Shown here: piece by piece, positions 9,212 through 18,669 of the stretch
Position numbering within the stretch: position 1 is the stretch's first letter
Layout: each line of letters starts with the position of its first letter
Source: a candidate division CSSED10-310 bacterium
GTDB taxonomy: Bacteria; CSSED10-310; JAFGJC01
NCBI GenBank assembly: GCA_016927905.1
Contig: JAFGLW010000006.1
Span: forward strand, 1 to 64,000
DNA: 64,000 bases
Reading direction: 5' to 3'
Notes under the pieces: model-generated
Database searches by the model: none
What the model was told of the DNA's origin: nothing
Seen by the model: only the letters and a program-made list of their open reading frames with translations
Position numbers and translations under genes: made by a program

Positions 9212-10545
9212 TCGATCGGTACACTCTGCCGGAAATGAAGGCTGTCTGGACGGATGAAAGCCGTTTCCACAGGTGGCTGGAAATTGAAATACTGGCGTGC
9301 GAAGCCCGGGCCGAACTTGGTTTGATCCCCCGGGATGCCGCCGTTCGTATCCGGCGCAATGCGTCGTTTGATGTCGAATCGATCCACCTGGAGGAGGAAA
9401 CGGTACGGCATGACGTCATTGCATTCGTATCGACGGTGGGGAAATCCCTGGGAGACGACGCCTGTTTTTTCCACGAGGGGCTGACATCTTCCGACATCCT
9501 GGATACCGCGCTGGCCACCCAGCTCGTGGACGCGTCCGGGCTGATCGAAAAGGAATTGATTCTGCTGCGAAAAGCCATCGGTGTCCTGGCCGTCCGGCAC
9601 ATGCATACGCCCATGATCGGGCGAACCCACGGCGTTCATGCGGAACCGATCACCTTCGGCCTGAAGCTGGCCGTCTGGTACGAGGAACTGAAACGGGCTC
9701 TGGAACGGTTCCGCGCCGCTGTCCGTGAGATTGCGGTGGGAAAACTGTCCGGAGCGGTGGGGAATTTCGCGCATTTGCCTCCGGATGTGGAACTATACGT
9801 ATGCCGTGCATTAAATCTGGGGTTTGAGCCGGCGGCGACTCAGGTCGTTCAGAGGGACCGCCACGCGGCCTTTGTCACTTCCCTGGCACTCATGGCGGCG
9901 TCAGCCGAGAAGATCGCCACCGAGATCCGTCATCTGCAGCGAAGTGAAGTTCTGGAGGTGGAGGAACCTTTCGGGAAGGACCAGAAAGGATCCTCCGCCA
10001 TGCCTCATAAACGGAACCCGGTGCTGTGCGAAAACGTAGCGGGACTGGCCCGGCTGGTCAGAGCCCACGCCGTGTCCGCCCTGGAAAACGTCGCCTTGTG
10101 GCACGAACGGGACATCTCTCATTCCTCCGTGGAACGAGTGATACTCCCGGATGCCAGCATCATCCTCCATTTTCTGCTCCGGAGATTGACCGGAATCGTA
10201 TCCGGGCTGATCGTCCGTGCGGACCGGATGGAGCAAAACATGGATCATCTGCACGGGCTGATTTTTTCCCAGAAGGTATTGTTGGCCCTGACGCGCAAGG
10301 GCGTTGCAAGGGATCTGGCCTATCGTGTAGTGCAGCGCAACGCCATGAAAACCTGGGAACGGGGCGTTCCATTCCGGACCAATCTGGAAAACGATCCGGA
10401 TATCCGCAAATGGTTTGAACCCGGCCAGATCGCGGGATGGTTCGATATCGAACCTTACCTGGCGCATGTATTGGATATCATGGAACGCGTTGGATTGACT
10501 CCCGATTTCACCGGTCAGGAAAATATCGATGGGGATGCGACATGA
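9208..10545 (+). CDS. purB: Adenylosuccinate lyase
   Basis: 445 residues. It performs two steps of purine synthesis: SAICAR to AICAR, and adenylosuccinate to AMP, each releasing fumarate. The fumarate-lyase signature SSAMPHKRNP (about residues 262-271) is intact and preceded by the flexible catalytic Ser loop. HEGLTSSDILDTA near 89 and GRTHGVHAEP near 138, with a catalytic His, are the other two conserved regions. The start ATG overlaps the MBL gene stop as ATGA and has GGGAG upstream. The stop overlaps the purF start in the same way, so translation is coupled along the operon. Confidence 0.96.
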   Translation: MIDRYTLPEMKAVWTDESRFHRWLEIEILACEARAELGLIPRDAAVRIRRNASFDVESIHLEEETVRHDVIAFVSTVGKSLGDDACFFHEGLTSSDILDTALATQLVDASGLIEKELILLRKAIGVLAVRHMHTPMIGRTHGVHAEPITFGLKLAVWYEELKRALERFRAAVREIAVGKLSGAVGNFAHLPPDVELYVCRALNLGFEPAATQVVQRDRHAAFVTSLALMAASAEKIATEIRHLQRSEVLEVEEPFGKDQKGSSAMPHKRNPVLCENVAGLARLVRAHAVSALENVALWHERDISHSSVERVILPDASIILHFLLRRLTGIVSGLIVRADRMEQNMDHLHGLIFSQKVLLALTRKGVARDLAYRVVQRNAMKTWERGVPFRTNLENDPDIRKWFEPGQIAGWFDIEPYLAHVLDIMERVGLTPDFTGQENIDGDAT

Positions 10546-11945
10546 GAACGACATTCGGATTTCGCGAGGAATGCGGGATATTCGGAATACACCACCATCC
10601 GGAAGCGTCCAATATCGTCTATCTGGGATTGTACGGCTTACAGCACCGGGGGCAGGAAAGCGCCGGGATTGTTTCGACCGACGGCAGGAGCATGTACTCC
10701 GAACGCAGGATGGGATATGTCGCGGATGGATTCGACCGGGAGAAGCTGAACGAGCTGGCCGGGTCCGGCGCAATCGGTCATGTGCGGTATTCAACCAAGG
10801 GCGGTTCCTCCATGAAGAATGCTCAGCCGGTGGTCATTTCCTGCTGGCGGGGAACCCTGGCCCTGTCCCATAACGGCACATTGGTCAATGCGGTGGATCT
10901 GCGCCGGGACCTGGAACGGAAAGGATCCATCTTTCAAACCACCACGGACTCCGAAGTGATCATGCACCTGATTGCCAAGGCGGACGATGCGCAGCTTGTG
11001 GATGCGCTGGCAACGGCATTGAAACAGATCAAGGGGGCCTATTCGCTGCTGGTTCTGACCAACGACCTGCTGATCGGTGTACGCGATCCCCATGGGTTCC
11101 GCCCGCTGGTTCTGGGCGAGCTGGACCGGTCGCCGGTCCTGGCATCCGAAACCTGCGCACTGGATTTGATCGGGGCCAAGTTTATCCGGGAGGTGAATCC
11201 CGGGGAAATGCTGGTCATCAACCGGGAGGGACAAAAATCATTTTATCCGGTACCCAGTGAGCGGAAAGCTTTCTGCATTTTTGAACTGGTCTATTTCGCC
11301 CGTCCGGATTCCATCGTTTTCGGGCAAAGCGTTTATGCGGTTCGCAAGGAGATGGGACGCCAGCTGGCGGCCGAGCACCCCGCGGATGTCGATATGGTCG
11401 TTCCGGTGCCGGATTCGGGCATCGGCGCCGCCTTGGGATTTGCGGAGGCCGGCGGAATTCCTTTCGAAATGGGCCTGATCCGCAATCACTATATCGGAAG
11501 AACGTTCATCGAGCCCCGGCAGTCCATCCGGGATTTCGGCGTCAAGATCAAGTTGAATCCGGTTCGGGCGATTCTGGAAGGCAAACGGGTGGTTGTGGTG
11601 GACGATTCCATCGTGAGGGGTACAACCAGCAGAAAACTGGTTCGCATGTTCCGAGTGGCGGGTGCCCGGGAAGTTCACGTCCGCATTTCATCGCCGCCTA
11701 CTATCGGGACCTGCTGCTACGGGATCGATACGCCGAATCCCGAGGAACTGATCGCAAACCGGAAGAATGTGGAGCAGATTCGTGAATTCATCGAAGCGGA
11801 TTCGCTGGGATACCTGTCCGTGGAAGGTCTGTTGAAATCATCGGGATCGAACCCATCCAATTACTGCACCGCCTGTTTCTCCATGCAGTATCCCATCCAG
11901 GTTGAATCAACCCTGGACTGCCAGCCTTCCCTGTTCGAAAAGTGA
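10542..11945 (+). CDS. purF: Amidophosphoribosyltransferase (Fe-S type)
   Basis: 467 residues. It is the first committed enzyme of purine synthesis (PRPP plus glutamine to phosphoribosylamine). The N-terminal nucleophile is the Cys in REECGIFGI; about ten residues precede it and must be removed, as in the Bacillus-type enzyme. The PRPP loop VVVVDDSIVRGTTS is near residue 345. Cysteines at KAFCIFE, PTIGTCC and the terminal NYCTACF (CxxC) match the four ligands of the oxygen-labile 4Fe-4S cluster of the B. subtilis class. This supports an enzyme inactivated by oxygen. It is the last gene of dut-MBL-purB-purF and faces the polysaccharide operon 12 bp away. Confidence 0.96.
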   Translation: MRTTFGFREECGIFGIHHHPEASNIVYLGLYGLQHRGQESAGIVSTDGRSMYSERRMGYVADGFDREKLNELAGSGAIGHVRYSTKGGSSMKNAQPVVISCWRGTLALSHNGTLVNAVDLRRDLERKGSIFQTTTDSEVIMHLIAKADDAQLVDALATALKQIKGAYSLLVLTNDLLIGVRDPHGFRPLVLGELDRSPVLASETCALDLIGAKFIREVNPGEMLVINREGQKSFYPVPSERKAFCIFELVYFARPDSIVFGQSVYAVRKEMGRQLAAEHPADVDMVVPVPDSGIGAALGFAEAGGIPFEMGLIRNHYIGRTFIEPRQSIRDFGVKIKLNPVRAILEGKRVVVVDDSIVRGTTSRKLVRMFRVAGAREVHVRISSPPTIGTCCYGIDTPNPEELIANRKNVEQIREFIEADSLGYLSVEGLLKSSGSNPSNYCTACFSMQYPIQVESTLDCQPSLFEK

Positions 11946-11957
11946 CCGGTTGAGATC

Positions 11958-13412
11958 TTACAGCAGGTCTGATTCGGGGCGGATGAGGTGTTTGTGCGGT
12001 TTGAAGATGGTGCGGATCAGGATTTTCATATCCAGGGCCAGCGACCAGTTTTCAATGTAGTACATGTCATATTCCAGCCGCTTCTTGATCGATGTGTCGC
12101 CCCGGTAACCGTTGACCTGAGCCCAGCCGGTCATTCCGGATTTGACCTTGTGGCGGATCATGTACCGCGGATATCTGGCCCGGAATTCCTCGACAAAAGC
12201 CGGCTGTTCCGGCCTGGGTCCCACCAGGCTCATATCGCCTTTCAATACGTTGAACAACTGGGGTAATTCGTCAAGATTGACCGTTCTCAGGATCCTTCCC
12301 ACCCGGGTGATCCTCGGGTCGTTGGGAATCGTCCATCCGGTTCCGTTTTCACCGTCGGAGTTCATGACCATCGATCGGAATTTGTAGATATCGAAGGATT
12401 TCAGATCCATTCCCATGCGTTTCTGCCGGTACAGGACCGGTCCCGGAGAAGTGAATTTAACCATCAGGGCGATCAGGATCATCAGCGGTGAGAACAAAAT
12501 CAAGAACAGCGTTGCCAGAAACAGGTCCATGACCCGCTTGATGATCAGGCTGGATCCCGACAGGGGCGTCTCGGTCAGGTTGATGATGGGAACGCCGTCC
12601 ATATTCTGGAATCCCGCCCGGAGGGTGATGTACTGTAGAATGTCCGGGATCAGCTTGATGTCGATACATTCATTCTGTATCTGGCTTAAAAGATGATAGA
12701 TTCTCCGGTGCGCCGACAGGGGAAGAGCCGTATAAACTTGCTCGATGCCGTGTTTGCGGATGAGTTCCGGTACATCGTCGATCGTACCCAGCACCGACAC
12801 ATCGTCGATCGTGGTCCACTGTTTTTCCAGATCGTCATCCACGAATCCCACAACCCGCAGGCCCAGTTCCGGATTCTGGTGGATTTTATTCAGGAACAAC
12901 TGCCCCAGTTCACCTGCTCCGGCAATCAGGATATGCCGCTGGTTGTACCCCTTCTTCCGTAGATGTCTGGATATCGCATAGATGATCAGCCGGAACAGGA
13001 GAATATAGAAAATGTCCAGAATCCAGAAGGTGAGAATCAGCGCACGGGAATAGGTGACCGTTGTTTCTCCCTTGACCGATCGCATGAAAAAGGTCAGAAC
13101 AAGCAGGAAGGTTGTGCTGATGGTCACGCTGGAAATGACCGACAGAACCAGATCGAATACCGGCAGTCCGCGTTTGGTCTTGTACATCCGGTTTATCCGG
13201 AAAATCACCGGCCACAGAATGGCTATGGCTGCGATAAACCGGATATTGACGTAATCGCTCAATGGCGGAATACCGTAACTGGCCGGGATGAAAGTCAACA
13301 GCGTGTCGGAATAAAACCGGACGTAGTAGGCGGATAAAAACGCCAGGAAGGTCAACAGGACGTCGATGAAAGCCTGTATGAAACCGATCAACCTGAAATT
13401 TTTTCGCAGCAT
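11958..13412 (-). CDS. Polyprenyl-phosphate sugar-1-phosphate transferase (WcaJ/WbaP-type)
   Basis: 484 residues. It likely starts exopolysaccharide repeat-unit synthesis by moving glucose-1-P or galactose-1-P from a UDP-sugar to undecaprenyl phosphate. Four to five N-terminal membrane helices (residues 8-135) are followed by a CoA-binding-like NAD fold (ILIAGAGELGQLFLNKI, near 165). After another membrane segment (MDLFLATLFLILFSPL) comes the catalytic bacterial-transferase domain: YRQKRMGMD, YKFRSM, TRVGRILR, LDELPQLFN, LVGPRPEQP and KVKSGMTGWAQVNG. These match the full-length WcaJ-like family (about 465-480 residues). It is the last gene of the polysaccharide operon, 4 nt after the glycosyltransferase stop. 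The sugar specificity cannot be read from sequence. Confidence 0.93.
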   Translation of the reverse strand: MLRKNFRLIGFIQAFIDVLLTFLAFLSAYYVRFYSDTLLTFIPASYGIPPLSDYVNIRFIAAIAILWPVIFRINRMYKTKRGLPVFDLVLSVISSVTISTTFLLVLTFFMRSVKGETTVTYSRALILTFWILDIFYILLFRLIIYAISRHLRKKGYNQRHILIAGAGELGQLFLNKIHQNPELGLRVVGFVDDDLEKQWTTIDDVSVLGTIDDVPELIRKHGIEQVYTALPLSAHRRIYHLLSQIQNECIDIKLIPDILQYITLRAGFQNMDGVPIINLTETPLSGSSLIIKRVMDLFLATLFLILFSPLMILIALMVKFTSPGPVLYRQKRMGMDLKSFDIYKFRSMVMNSDGENGTGWTIPNDPRITRVGRILRTVNLDELPQLFNVLKGDMSLVGPRPEQPAFVEEFRARYPRYMIRHKVKSGMTGWAQVNGYRGDTSIKKRLEYDMYYIENWSLALDMKILIRTIFKPHKHLIRPESDLL

Positions 13413-13416
13413 GCGG

Positions 13417-14544
13417 CTACTCCGGGATTTCTTCGAACCGGATATTGTTTATCTCCGGGATGTTCAAAAAAAACGTCTTCAGCCGATCCGTCATTCTTTC
13501 CGCACTGTAATACAGGGCACGCCGCCTTAGAATCGCCGGATCGAAAGTCATCTTTTCAAATTCATATACCGCTTCGGTTAACGCGTCAACTGTCTGTTCG
13601 TGAAAAAAATGACCGCTGACACCTTCGATGACCGATTCTAAAACACCTCCACCAGCAAACGCAATCACCGGCCGGCCGCAGGCCTGTGCTTCCAGGGGAG
13701 TCAACCCGAAATCCTCCACTCCGGGAAACAGAAGCGCTCTGCAGTTCTGGTAATACCGGACCACATCCCGGTCGTCCCTGAGATATCCCTTGAATTCTAT
13801 CGTTTCACCGGAAACGGCCCGTAATCCCTGAAGTTCGGTTCCCGATCCGATGATGACCAGTCTTTTTCCGATCCGGTTGAACGCTTCGACGGCGAGGTCA
13901 ATCCGTTTGTAGGGCGCCAGAGCGCTTACGATGAGATAATAATCCTCCCGGGGCGCACATCCTGCAGGAACAAAAAGATCCGTGTCGACGGGCGGGTGGA
14001 TGACCGTCGCCGCCCGCCCGTAAACCGATTCGATCTGCCGGGCGATAAACCGGGAATTGGCCAGGAAATGGCCGACCCTGCGCGTTGTGGTCCGGTCCCA
14101 GGATGCCAGATAGGGACGGACAAGGTGCGCCGCCAGCCGCAGGAGGCGCGGGGATTGATTCCGGCCGAAATAGGTGTCGAACATCGCCCAGATATACCGC
14201 ATGGGTGTATGGCAGTAACATACCGATACGCTCCCGTCCCCGCCCATGGCTCCCTTGGCCACGGCATGGCTAGAGGAGATGACCAGATCGTACCCGGTCA
14301 GGTCGAAACTTTCGACCGCGGACGGGAACAGCGGCAGGAGCATCCGGTAGTGTTTCCGTATCCCGGGGACATGCTGAAGGCGGGATGGGATCACCGTGTG
14401 TTTCTTGATTTGGCCCGAGATTTTTTCTGGGAAATAGAAGAGCGTATAGATGTCCGCATCCGGAAAAAGCCTGCAGAAAATCTCCAGTACTCTCTCCCCC
14501 CCGCGCATTCCCGTCAGCCAGTCATGAACAATGGCGACTTTCAT
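13417..14544 (-). CDS. Glycosyltransferase family 4
   Basis: 375 residues from the ATG at 14544, which overlaps the stop of the upstream glycosyltransferase as ATGA. A two-domain GT-B fold is evident: N-terminal KVAIVHDWLTGMRGGERV, typical of GT4 enzymes that use a GDP- or UDP-sugar, and a C-terminal nucleotide-sugar site with LFPGVEDFGLTPLEAQACGRPVIAF, the EX7E-type motif. LIVSALAPYKRIDLAVEAF marks the start of the donor domain. Acts in the cytoplasm, probably adding a sugar to the lipid-linked polysaccharide unit. The neighbouring sugar-phosphate transferase and second GT4 set the pathway; the donor and linkage are unknown. Confidence 0.93.
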   Translation of the reverse strand: MKVAIVHDWLTGMRGGERVLEIFCRLFPDADIYTLFYFPEKISGQIKKHTVIPSRLQHVPGIRKHYRMLLPLFPSAVESFDLTGYDLVISSSHAVAKGAMGGDGSVSVCYCHTPMRYIWAMFDTYFGRNQSPRLLRLAAHLVRPYLASWDRTTTRRVGHFLANSRFIARQIESVYGRAATVIHPPVDTDLFVPAGCAPREDYYLIVSALAPYKRIDLAVEAFNRIGKRLVIIGSGTELQGLRAVSGETIEFKGYLRDDRDVVRYYQNCRALLFPGVEDFGLTPLEAQACGRPVIAFAGGGVLESVIEGVSGHFFHEQTVDALTEAVYEFEKMTFDPAILRRRALYYSAERMTDRLKTFFLNIPEINNIRFEEIPE

Positions 14545-15716
14545 TCCCCGGATTCCCCCAGTATGGAGCCGTACACTTCCCGATGAGCCCGGCTGAACCT
14601 GGCCGGCCGGTAAGCTTCCGCGATTGCCCTGCCTTCGGCATCCGCCTCGATTCTTCCCGGGGAGTCTACGATGAACCGGTGAATTTTGGAAGCGATGCTG
14701 CCCGGTTCGCGGGGATTGAAGAAGATTGCATGGTCGCGGGTGATTTCCCGAAGGACCGGGATGTCGGAGCAGATCACCGGAATGCGGCATGCCAGCGCTT
14801 CCGCCGCCGGCAGTCCGAACCCTTCCGCAAGCGACGGCAGGACGAGAGCGGATGCCCCCCGGTATAACAGGGGCAGCACGGTAAAATCCTGAGGAGGAAC
14901 AAGCCGGACCTGTTTATCGATCCCCAGTTCCCGTGCCCGGTGCAGAATTGTGGTCCCGTCGCGGGGTCCCGAAACGGCCAGAACGGGCGGGATGCTGCAT
15001 TCGGCCTTGAGAATTTTCCAGGCTTCCAGAAGCCCGGCGATATTTTTATGGATCAGATTGTTGCCGCAATACAGGAAATACCCGTGCATCCGCAGGCCGT
15101 GCGATTCGCACAGGCGCTGGATGGTTTCCGGGGGATGATCGGCGAAGAAAACGGAATCGATGCAGTTGTGAATGATGGTGATCCTGTCTGGATTGATACC
15201 GAGGATATCGATCATGTCCCGGCCGGTCGCGCCCGATACGCTGATGATTCGGCCGGCTTGGCGGACCATCCGCTTCAACTTGGTTTCAGCCAGGATCCGG
15301 TGATATCTCATCTTGAGATAATCGCGGGATCGACCGGGTGTTTTGCCCAGCGGTTTAATACCGCGGGGAATGGGAGGCGGGTTCAGATGGATCAGATCGT
15401 GGATTGTCAGGATCAGAGGCACCGGGTACGGATCCGGGGAAAGATAATGCGGGGCATGGTAGGCATGGACCGGCTGCCGGTTTTTCAACCTGCCCTGCCA
15501 GGGTAGCCGGCGGGACCGATTGATCGGTTCCAGACTGGCCGTCCCGGTCAGATCTCCGCCCGGGTATTCCCTCCGGTGAAACAGAACATAATTCCATCTG
15601 GAAGTTTCCCGGACCGGGCCCTGAAGCAGATGGCGGACATAGCTGCCGATCCCGAAATCCTGGAGTTTCCGGATGTCTATTCCCACGGTTTTACGATTGG
15701 GTTCCAGTCCGGTCAT
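14541..15716 (-). CDS. Glycosyltransferase family 4
   Basis: 391 residues. The N-terminus VGIDIRKLQDFGIGSYVRHLL is typical of GT4 mannosyltransferase-like enzymes. HAPHYLSPDP and LILTIHDLIHL follow in the acceptor domain. The donor domain has GNNLIHKNIAGLLEAWKIL and the EX7E-type VLPSLAEGFGLPAAEALACRIPVICS. The start ATG overlaps the amidase stop as ATGA. It works with the next GT4 and the sugar-1-phosphate transferase in polysaccharide assembly. No flippase, polymerase or chain-length regulator is in the window, so the cluster is only part of the pathway. Confidence 0.93.
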   Translation of the reverse strand: MTGLEPNRKTVGIDIRKLQDFGIGSYVRHLLQGPVRETSRWNYVLFHRREYPGGDLTGTASLEPINRSRRLPWQGRLKNRQPVHAYHAPHYLSPDPYPVPLILTIHDLIHLNPPPIPRGIKPLGKTPGRSRDYLKMRYHRILAETKLKRMVRQAGRIISVSGATGRDMIDILGINPDRITIIHNCIDSVFFADHPPETIQRLCESHGLRMHGYFLYCGNNLIHKNIAGLLEAWKILKAECSIPPVLAVSGPRDGTTILHRARELGIDKQVRLVPPQDFTVLPLLYRGASALVLPSLAEGFGLPAAEALACRIPVICSDIPVLREITRDHAIFFNPREPGSIASKIHRFIVDSPGRIEADAEGRAIAEAYRPARFSRAHREVYGSILGESGE

Positions 15717-17422
15717 CGTCTGGTATTCTCAAAATAACTCAGCAGGGCGTCGACATACATTTGTGCCAGTGTCTGCCGATAATCCGGGTTCCGGATATTC
15801 CTGCGATCCGATTCGTTCTGCAGGTTGACCAGCTCAATCAGAACACGTGTCGGTATCCGCGAATACTGCAGCACGGCAGGCACCCAGGTGCGGTGTTTCC
15901 GGACCACGTATTTCCGGATCGGGTTGTTCCGGTGCACCGGGACACCTTTTTTCCTGCTGGATTCGATGATCCGCCGGGCCAGGGAATTCGAAAGGCTTTC
16001 CGCTTTCAATCGGTCCTCCCGCGACTGCCTGACCGATGTCCTTCCTTTTATCTCTCGGCGGCGGGTGTACACGGATTCGGTTTTCCGGCAGTTGCCGTCA
16101 TAATAGTCCGCACCCGGTATATAGACCATCAACCCGTTGAGGTTGGGATGAAGACAGTCGGCGTGAAAGCTGGTGAAAACAATGCGGTCGTCGCTGTTTT
16201 TAATCTTGCAGGCCTGCTCAAACAGATAATTCGACAGATACCACCGCATATTCAACCCGATATTCGCGTTCTCGATCCAATATGGGGGATGGGTCTGTAT
16301 ATATTCCCGGTTGTTCCCGCTGTCTAGGAGATTCTGATTGCGCGGCGCATAGCTGGTTTCTTCGTCGGATATGGTCGGGTATACGGTCGCCTTGGTCGTT
16401 TCGGCCAGCAGGATTTTTGCCCGGCACAGAACATCGAACGCGTATTCATCCTCCTTTTCGGTTCCGATCCCGACAGTGCCCGGATCGACACCGCCGTGCC
16501 CTGAATCCAGAACGATTGTTATTCCTTCCAGGGCCTTGGTTTTGACCGTTTTTTTGTATTTCCGGGTGGCCTTGAGCGTCGATTCGTGCTGTATTCGAAG
16601 GGGGTGCTCCGCCGGAAGATACTCCGGCAGAATCATGTCGATCGGGATCTTGAGCCGGGTATCCGCGGGAATATCATGGAAACTCTTCAACCCGGACCGC
16701 CCCAGAATGATACCGGACGCCTCCATCACCTCCGGCGCGTTGATCAGAGCCGTGAACCGGATGACGACATCGGTATAGATCGTCTGTTTGTATTTGAGAA
16801 CATATTCCGCGTAGACACCCTCTTTGTCTTCATTGAAAATCAGGTCCCCATGGGTGACAGGCAGGGCGGATTCCCATTGAAAACAGGGAGACAGTGCCGC
16901 GTAGGGAATGGTGATTTTCGTTCCCTTGTAAAGTCGTTTCGGATCGAGATCGTTGGCCTTCTGAATCCGGCTGGCCTGCCCGGGCGATCCGGTAAACCAG
17001 GTGGATATCCGCCAGAGCGTTTCCCCGCCGGATCCGGTGTGCGTGATCCGGTGGACCCATCCGTTCACGGTCAGGGTATCGTCTGGAAACAGCGCCTTGA
17101 CCGCTTTACGTTTCCCGGAGCAGTTCAGCTGGTCGAACGGGATCCTGTAAACGGTGCGGTTGAACGCTTCGCCTTGTTTCCGGCGGTACCGGTCGATCTG
17201 CGACCGGGATATCCGGGTGTGGCTGTTCAGTTTTTTCTCGATTTCCGAATTGGTCTCGAACCAGATCTCCAGGTATATTTCCCTGTTCATGAAGACGAAT
17301 GCGGTAGCGGAATCGATTTTCCGGGAGACGGATTTGGCACTGAGATCGGCCGGCAGGAGCAGGGAGGAAATTGTAATGAGCCCGAGGCAAATCCTGAACG
17401 TCAATTGACTGTCCCGAATCAA
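15713..17422 (-). CDS. N-acetylmuramoyl-L-alanine amidase (Amidase_3)
   Basis: 569 residues starting at a TTG at 17422, whose Shine-Dalgarno is weak, so the start is uncertain. A signal peptide covers residues 1-29 (CLGLITISSLLLPADLSA). A LysM-like or secretin-like stretch with TLWRISTWFTG is near 134. The zinc amidase domain begins near 300 with VLDSGHGGVDPGT (first zinc His) and continues with an acidic KEDEYAFDVL and SFHADCL (second zinc His, near 420). It should cut the amide between MurNAc and L-Ala in the periplasm. It is unusually long: an insert near 350-400 (NREYIQTHPPYW) and a basic region after 450 are not part of the minimal AmiC fold. Sitting in a polysaccharide operon, it may open the wall for polymer export. 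Confidence 0.85.
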   Translation of the reverse strand: MIRDSQLTFRICLGLITISSLLLPADLSAKSVSRKIDSATAFVFMNREIYLEIWFETNSEIEKKLNSHTRISRSQIDRYRRKQGEAFNRTVYRIPFDQLNCSGKRKAVKALFPDDTLTVNGWVHRITHTGSGGETLWRISTWFTGSPGQASRIQKANDLDPKRLYKGTKITIPYAALSPCFQWESALPVTHGDLIFNEDKEGVYAEYVLKYKQTIYTDVVIRFTALINAPEVMEASGIILGRSGLKSFHDIPADTRLKIPIDMILPEYLPAEHPLRIQHESTLKATRKYKKTVKTKALEGITIVLDSGHGGVDPGTVGIGTEKEDEYAFDVLCRAKILLAETTKATVYPTISDEETSYAPRNQNLLDSGNNREYIQTHPPYWIENANIGLNMRWYLSNYLFEQACKIKNSDDRIVFTSFHADCLHPNLNGLMVYIPGADYYDGNCRKTESVYTRRREIKGRTSVRQSREDRLKAESLSNSLARRIIESSRKKGVPVHRNNPIRKYVVRKHRTWVPAVLQYSRIPTRVLIELVNLQNESDRRNIRNPDYRQTLAQMYVDALLSYFENTRR

Positions 17423-17479
17423 ATGCGGTTCAAACCGCTTCCAAATTTTCGGCCCGAAGGCACCGCTTCCCCGGAACCA

Positions 17480-18529
17480 TTATTCCCACTGCCGGTATAT
17501 TTCCGAGGTTTTGGTGTTGATGAATGCAATCCGTTCAACCAGACATAAGGGTTCCGGATAAGATCCCTCCTGAACAACTCCCATCCGCAGTGCGACTTCC
17601 AGCACAAGATACTGCTCGTTTTCACGCCATTTCCGCGCTTCGTTCCGGGTCACTTCGATGTGGGATGAATTCAGGAAAAACATGTTGTTCCGATGCGCGA
17701 GTTCGATGCCGGCATCCGGCACGTAGGCCTGGGGAGGAAACAGGATGGTGCGGGGAGAAAAATTCACGTCTTCGAACCGTTCCTTGTCGGCATTGTACCT
17801 GCCCAGCCGGACGGGGATTCTGAAAAAGAAGGAGTTTTCGCTGACGTAGACAAATTCGTTGGCTCGGTGTTTGGGCAGAAATCGAACGATTGCATGGCGT
17901 CCGCCCATGTGGGATCCGTAATTTTCTTCCAGGGCATCCATGAGTCTGGTGAAATGCTGATTTTCCAGATAATTGATCCTGGTTTCATATTCGTTGGTCG
18001 TTTCAAATTCGTCTTTCACGGGAATCTTGAACGGTTGGGACTGCTTGAGATTCTCCACGATTTGAGCGAATTTCCGTCCTTCATCCGTGATTTCAGGCAG
18101 AGAATAATACTTATGGGTGATGATGTCATGTTGGGTAGGAGGGGAAACCTTCCGAAGCGTTGAAAACTTCACTTTTGAAATCGCAACGGCAACATTCACC
18201 AGGATATCGGTTCGGTTTCCCAGGTCGACGTTAAAAGCGAATTCATGGCTTTCTCCCGGGGGTATATTCTTGAATCGCAATTTGTGGGTGGTGGGATTTT
18301 GGTTTTTCCAGACCAGTTTGAAATTGACCTGGGCACGGGAAATATCCTGCTGGGTTATGTTTTTGATCCGGCCGGCGAATTCGACCGTACGGATATTTCC
18401 AAACCCGTCCGATGCCTGCCGGTAATCATAATCCACCTCGACGCCGCGGCGTTCCAGGACATAACCCTTGGCAGAAATGCAGAAATGAACAGTCAAGGCC
18501 AGTACAACCAGAATTGTTTTCTGTTTCAT
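17480..18529 (-). CDS. Exported protein of unknown function
   Basis: 349 residues from the ATG at 18529, with AAAGG 9 nt upstream. A longer reading to 18565 is excluded because it would contain the predicted -10 box. A signal peptide spans residues 1-21 (TILVVLALTVHFCISAKG). Residues about 45-130 form a beta-sandwich resembling FxLYD-type modules (VEFAGRIKNITQQD, LRFKNIPPGESHEFAF). Residues 160-349 contain KDEFETTNEYETRINYL, a motif seen in several uncharacterised exported proteins, then two beta-rich blocks. It heads the amidase-glycosyltransferase operon, 57 nt before the amidase. The function is unknown; an envelope role is inferred from context. Confidence 0.75.
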   Translation of the reverse strand: MKQKTILVVLALTVHFCISAKGYVLERRGVEVDYDYRQASDGFGNIRTVEFAGRIKNITQQDISRAQVNFKLVWKNQNPTTHKLRFKNIPPGESHEFAFNVDLGNRTDILVNVAVAISKVKFSTLRKVSPPTQHDIITHKYYSLPEITDEGRKFAQIVENLKQSQPFKIPVKDEFETTNEYETRINYLENQHFTRLMDALEENYGSHMGGRHAIVRFLPKHRANEFVYVSENSFFFRIPVRLGRYNADKERFEDVNFSPRTILFPPQAYVPDAGIELAHRNNMFFLNSSHIEVTRNEARKWRENEQYLVLEVALRMGVVQEGSYPEPLCLVERIAFINTKTSEIYRQWE

Positions 18530-18553
18530 CCCATGTGTCCTTTCCTCCGTATT

Positions 18554-18582
18554 TAAGTATCCCATTTTTCGGTTTGAATCAA
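18554..18582 (-). promoter_or_regulatory. Predicted promoter of the polysaccharide/amidase operon
   Basis: On the minus strand TTGATT (18582-18577), 17 bp, TACTTA (18559-18554), about 25 nt upstream of the first gene at 18529. Confidence 0.5.
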
Positions 18583-18611
18583 CCGCAAACCTTCCGAATC
18601 TGAAGATTCAC

Positions 18612-18640
18612 TTGCGGATTTCGGCAGGTTGGTCTAAAAC
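18612..18640 (+). promoter_or_regulatory. Predicted promoter of the DUF47-PiT pair
   Basis: TTGCGG (18612-18617), 17 bp, TAAAAC (18635-18640), giving a leader of about 20-25 nt before the ATG at 18670. It is back to back with the promoter of the minus-strand operon. Confidence 0.45.
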
Positions 18641-18669
18641 CAGTCTGACATGCAATGGGAGGATACGCT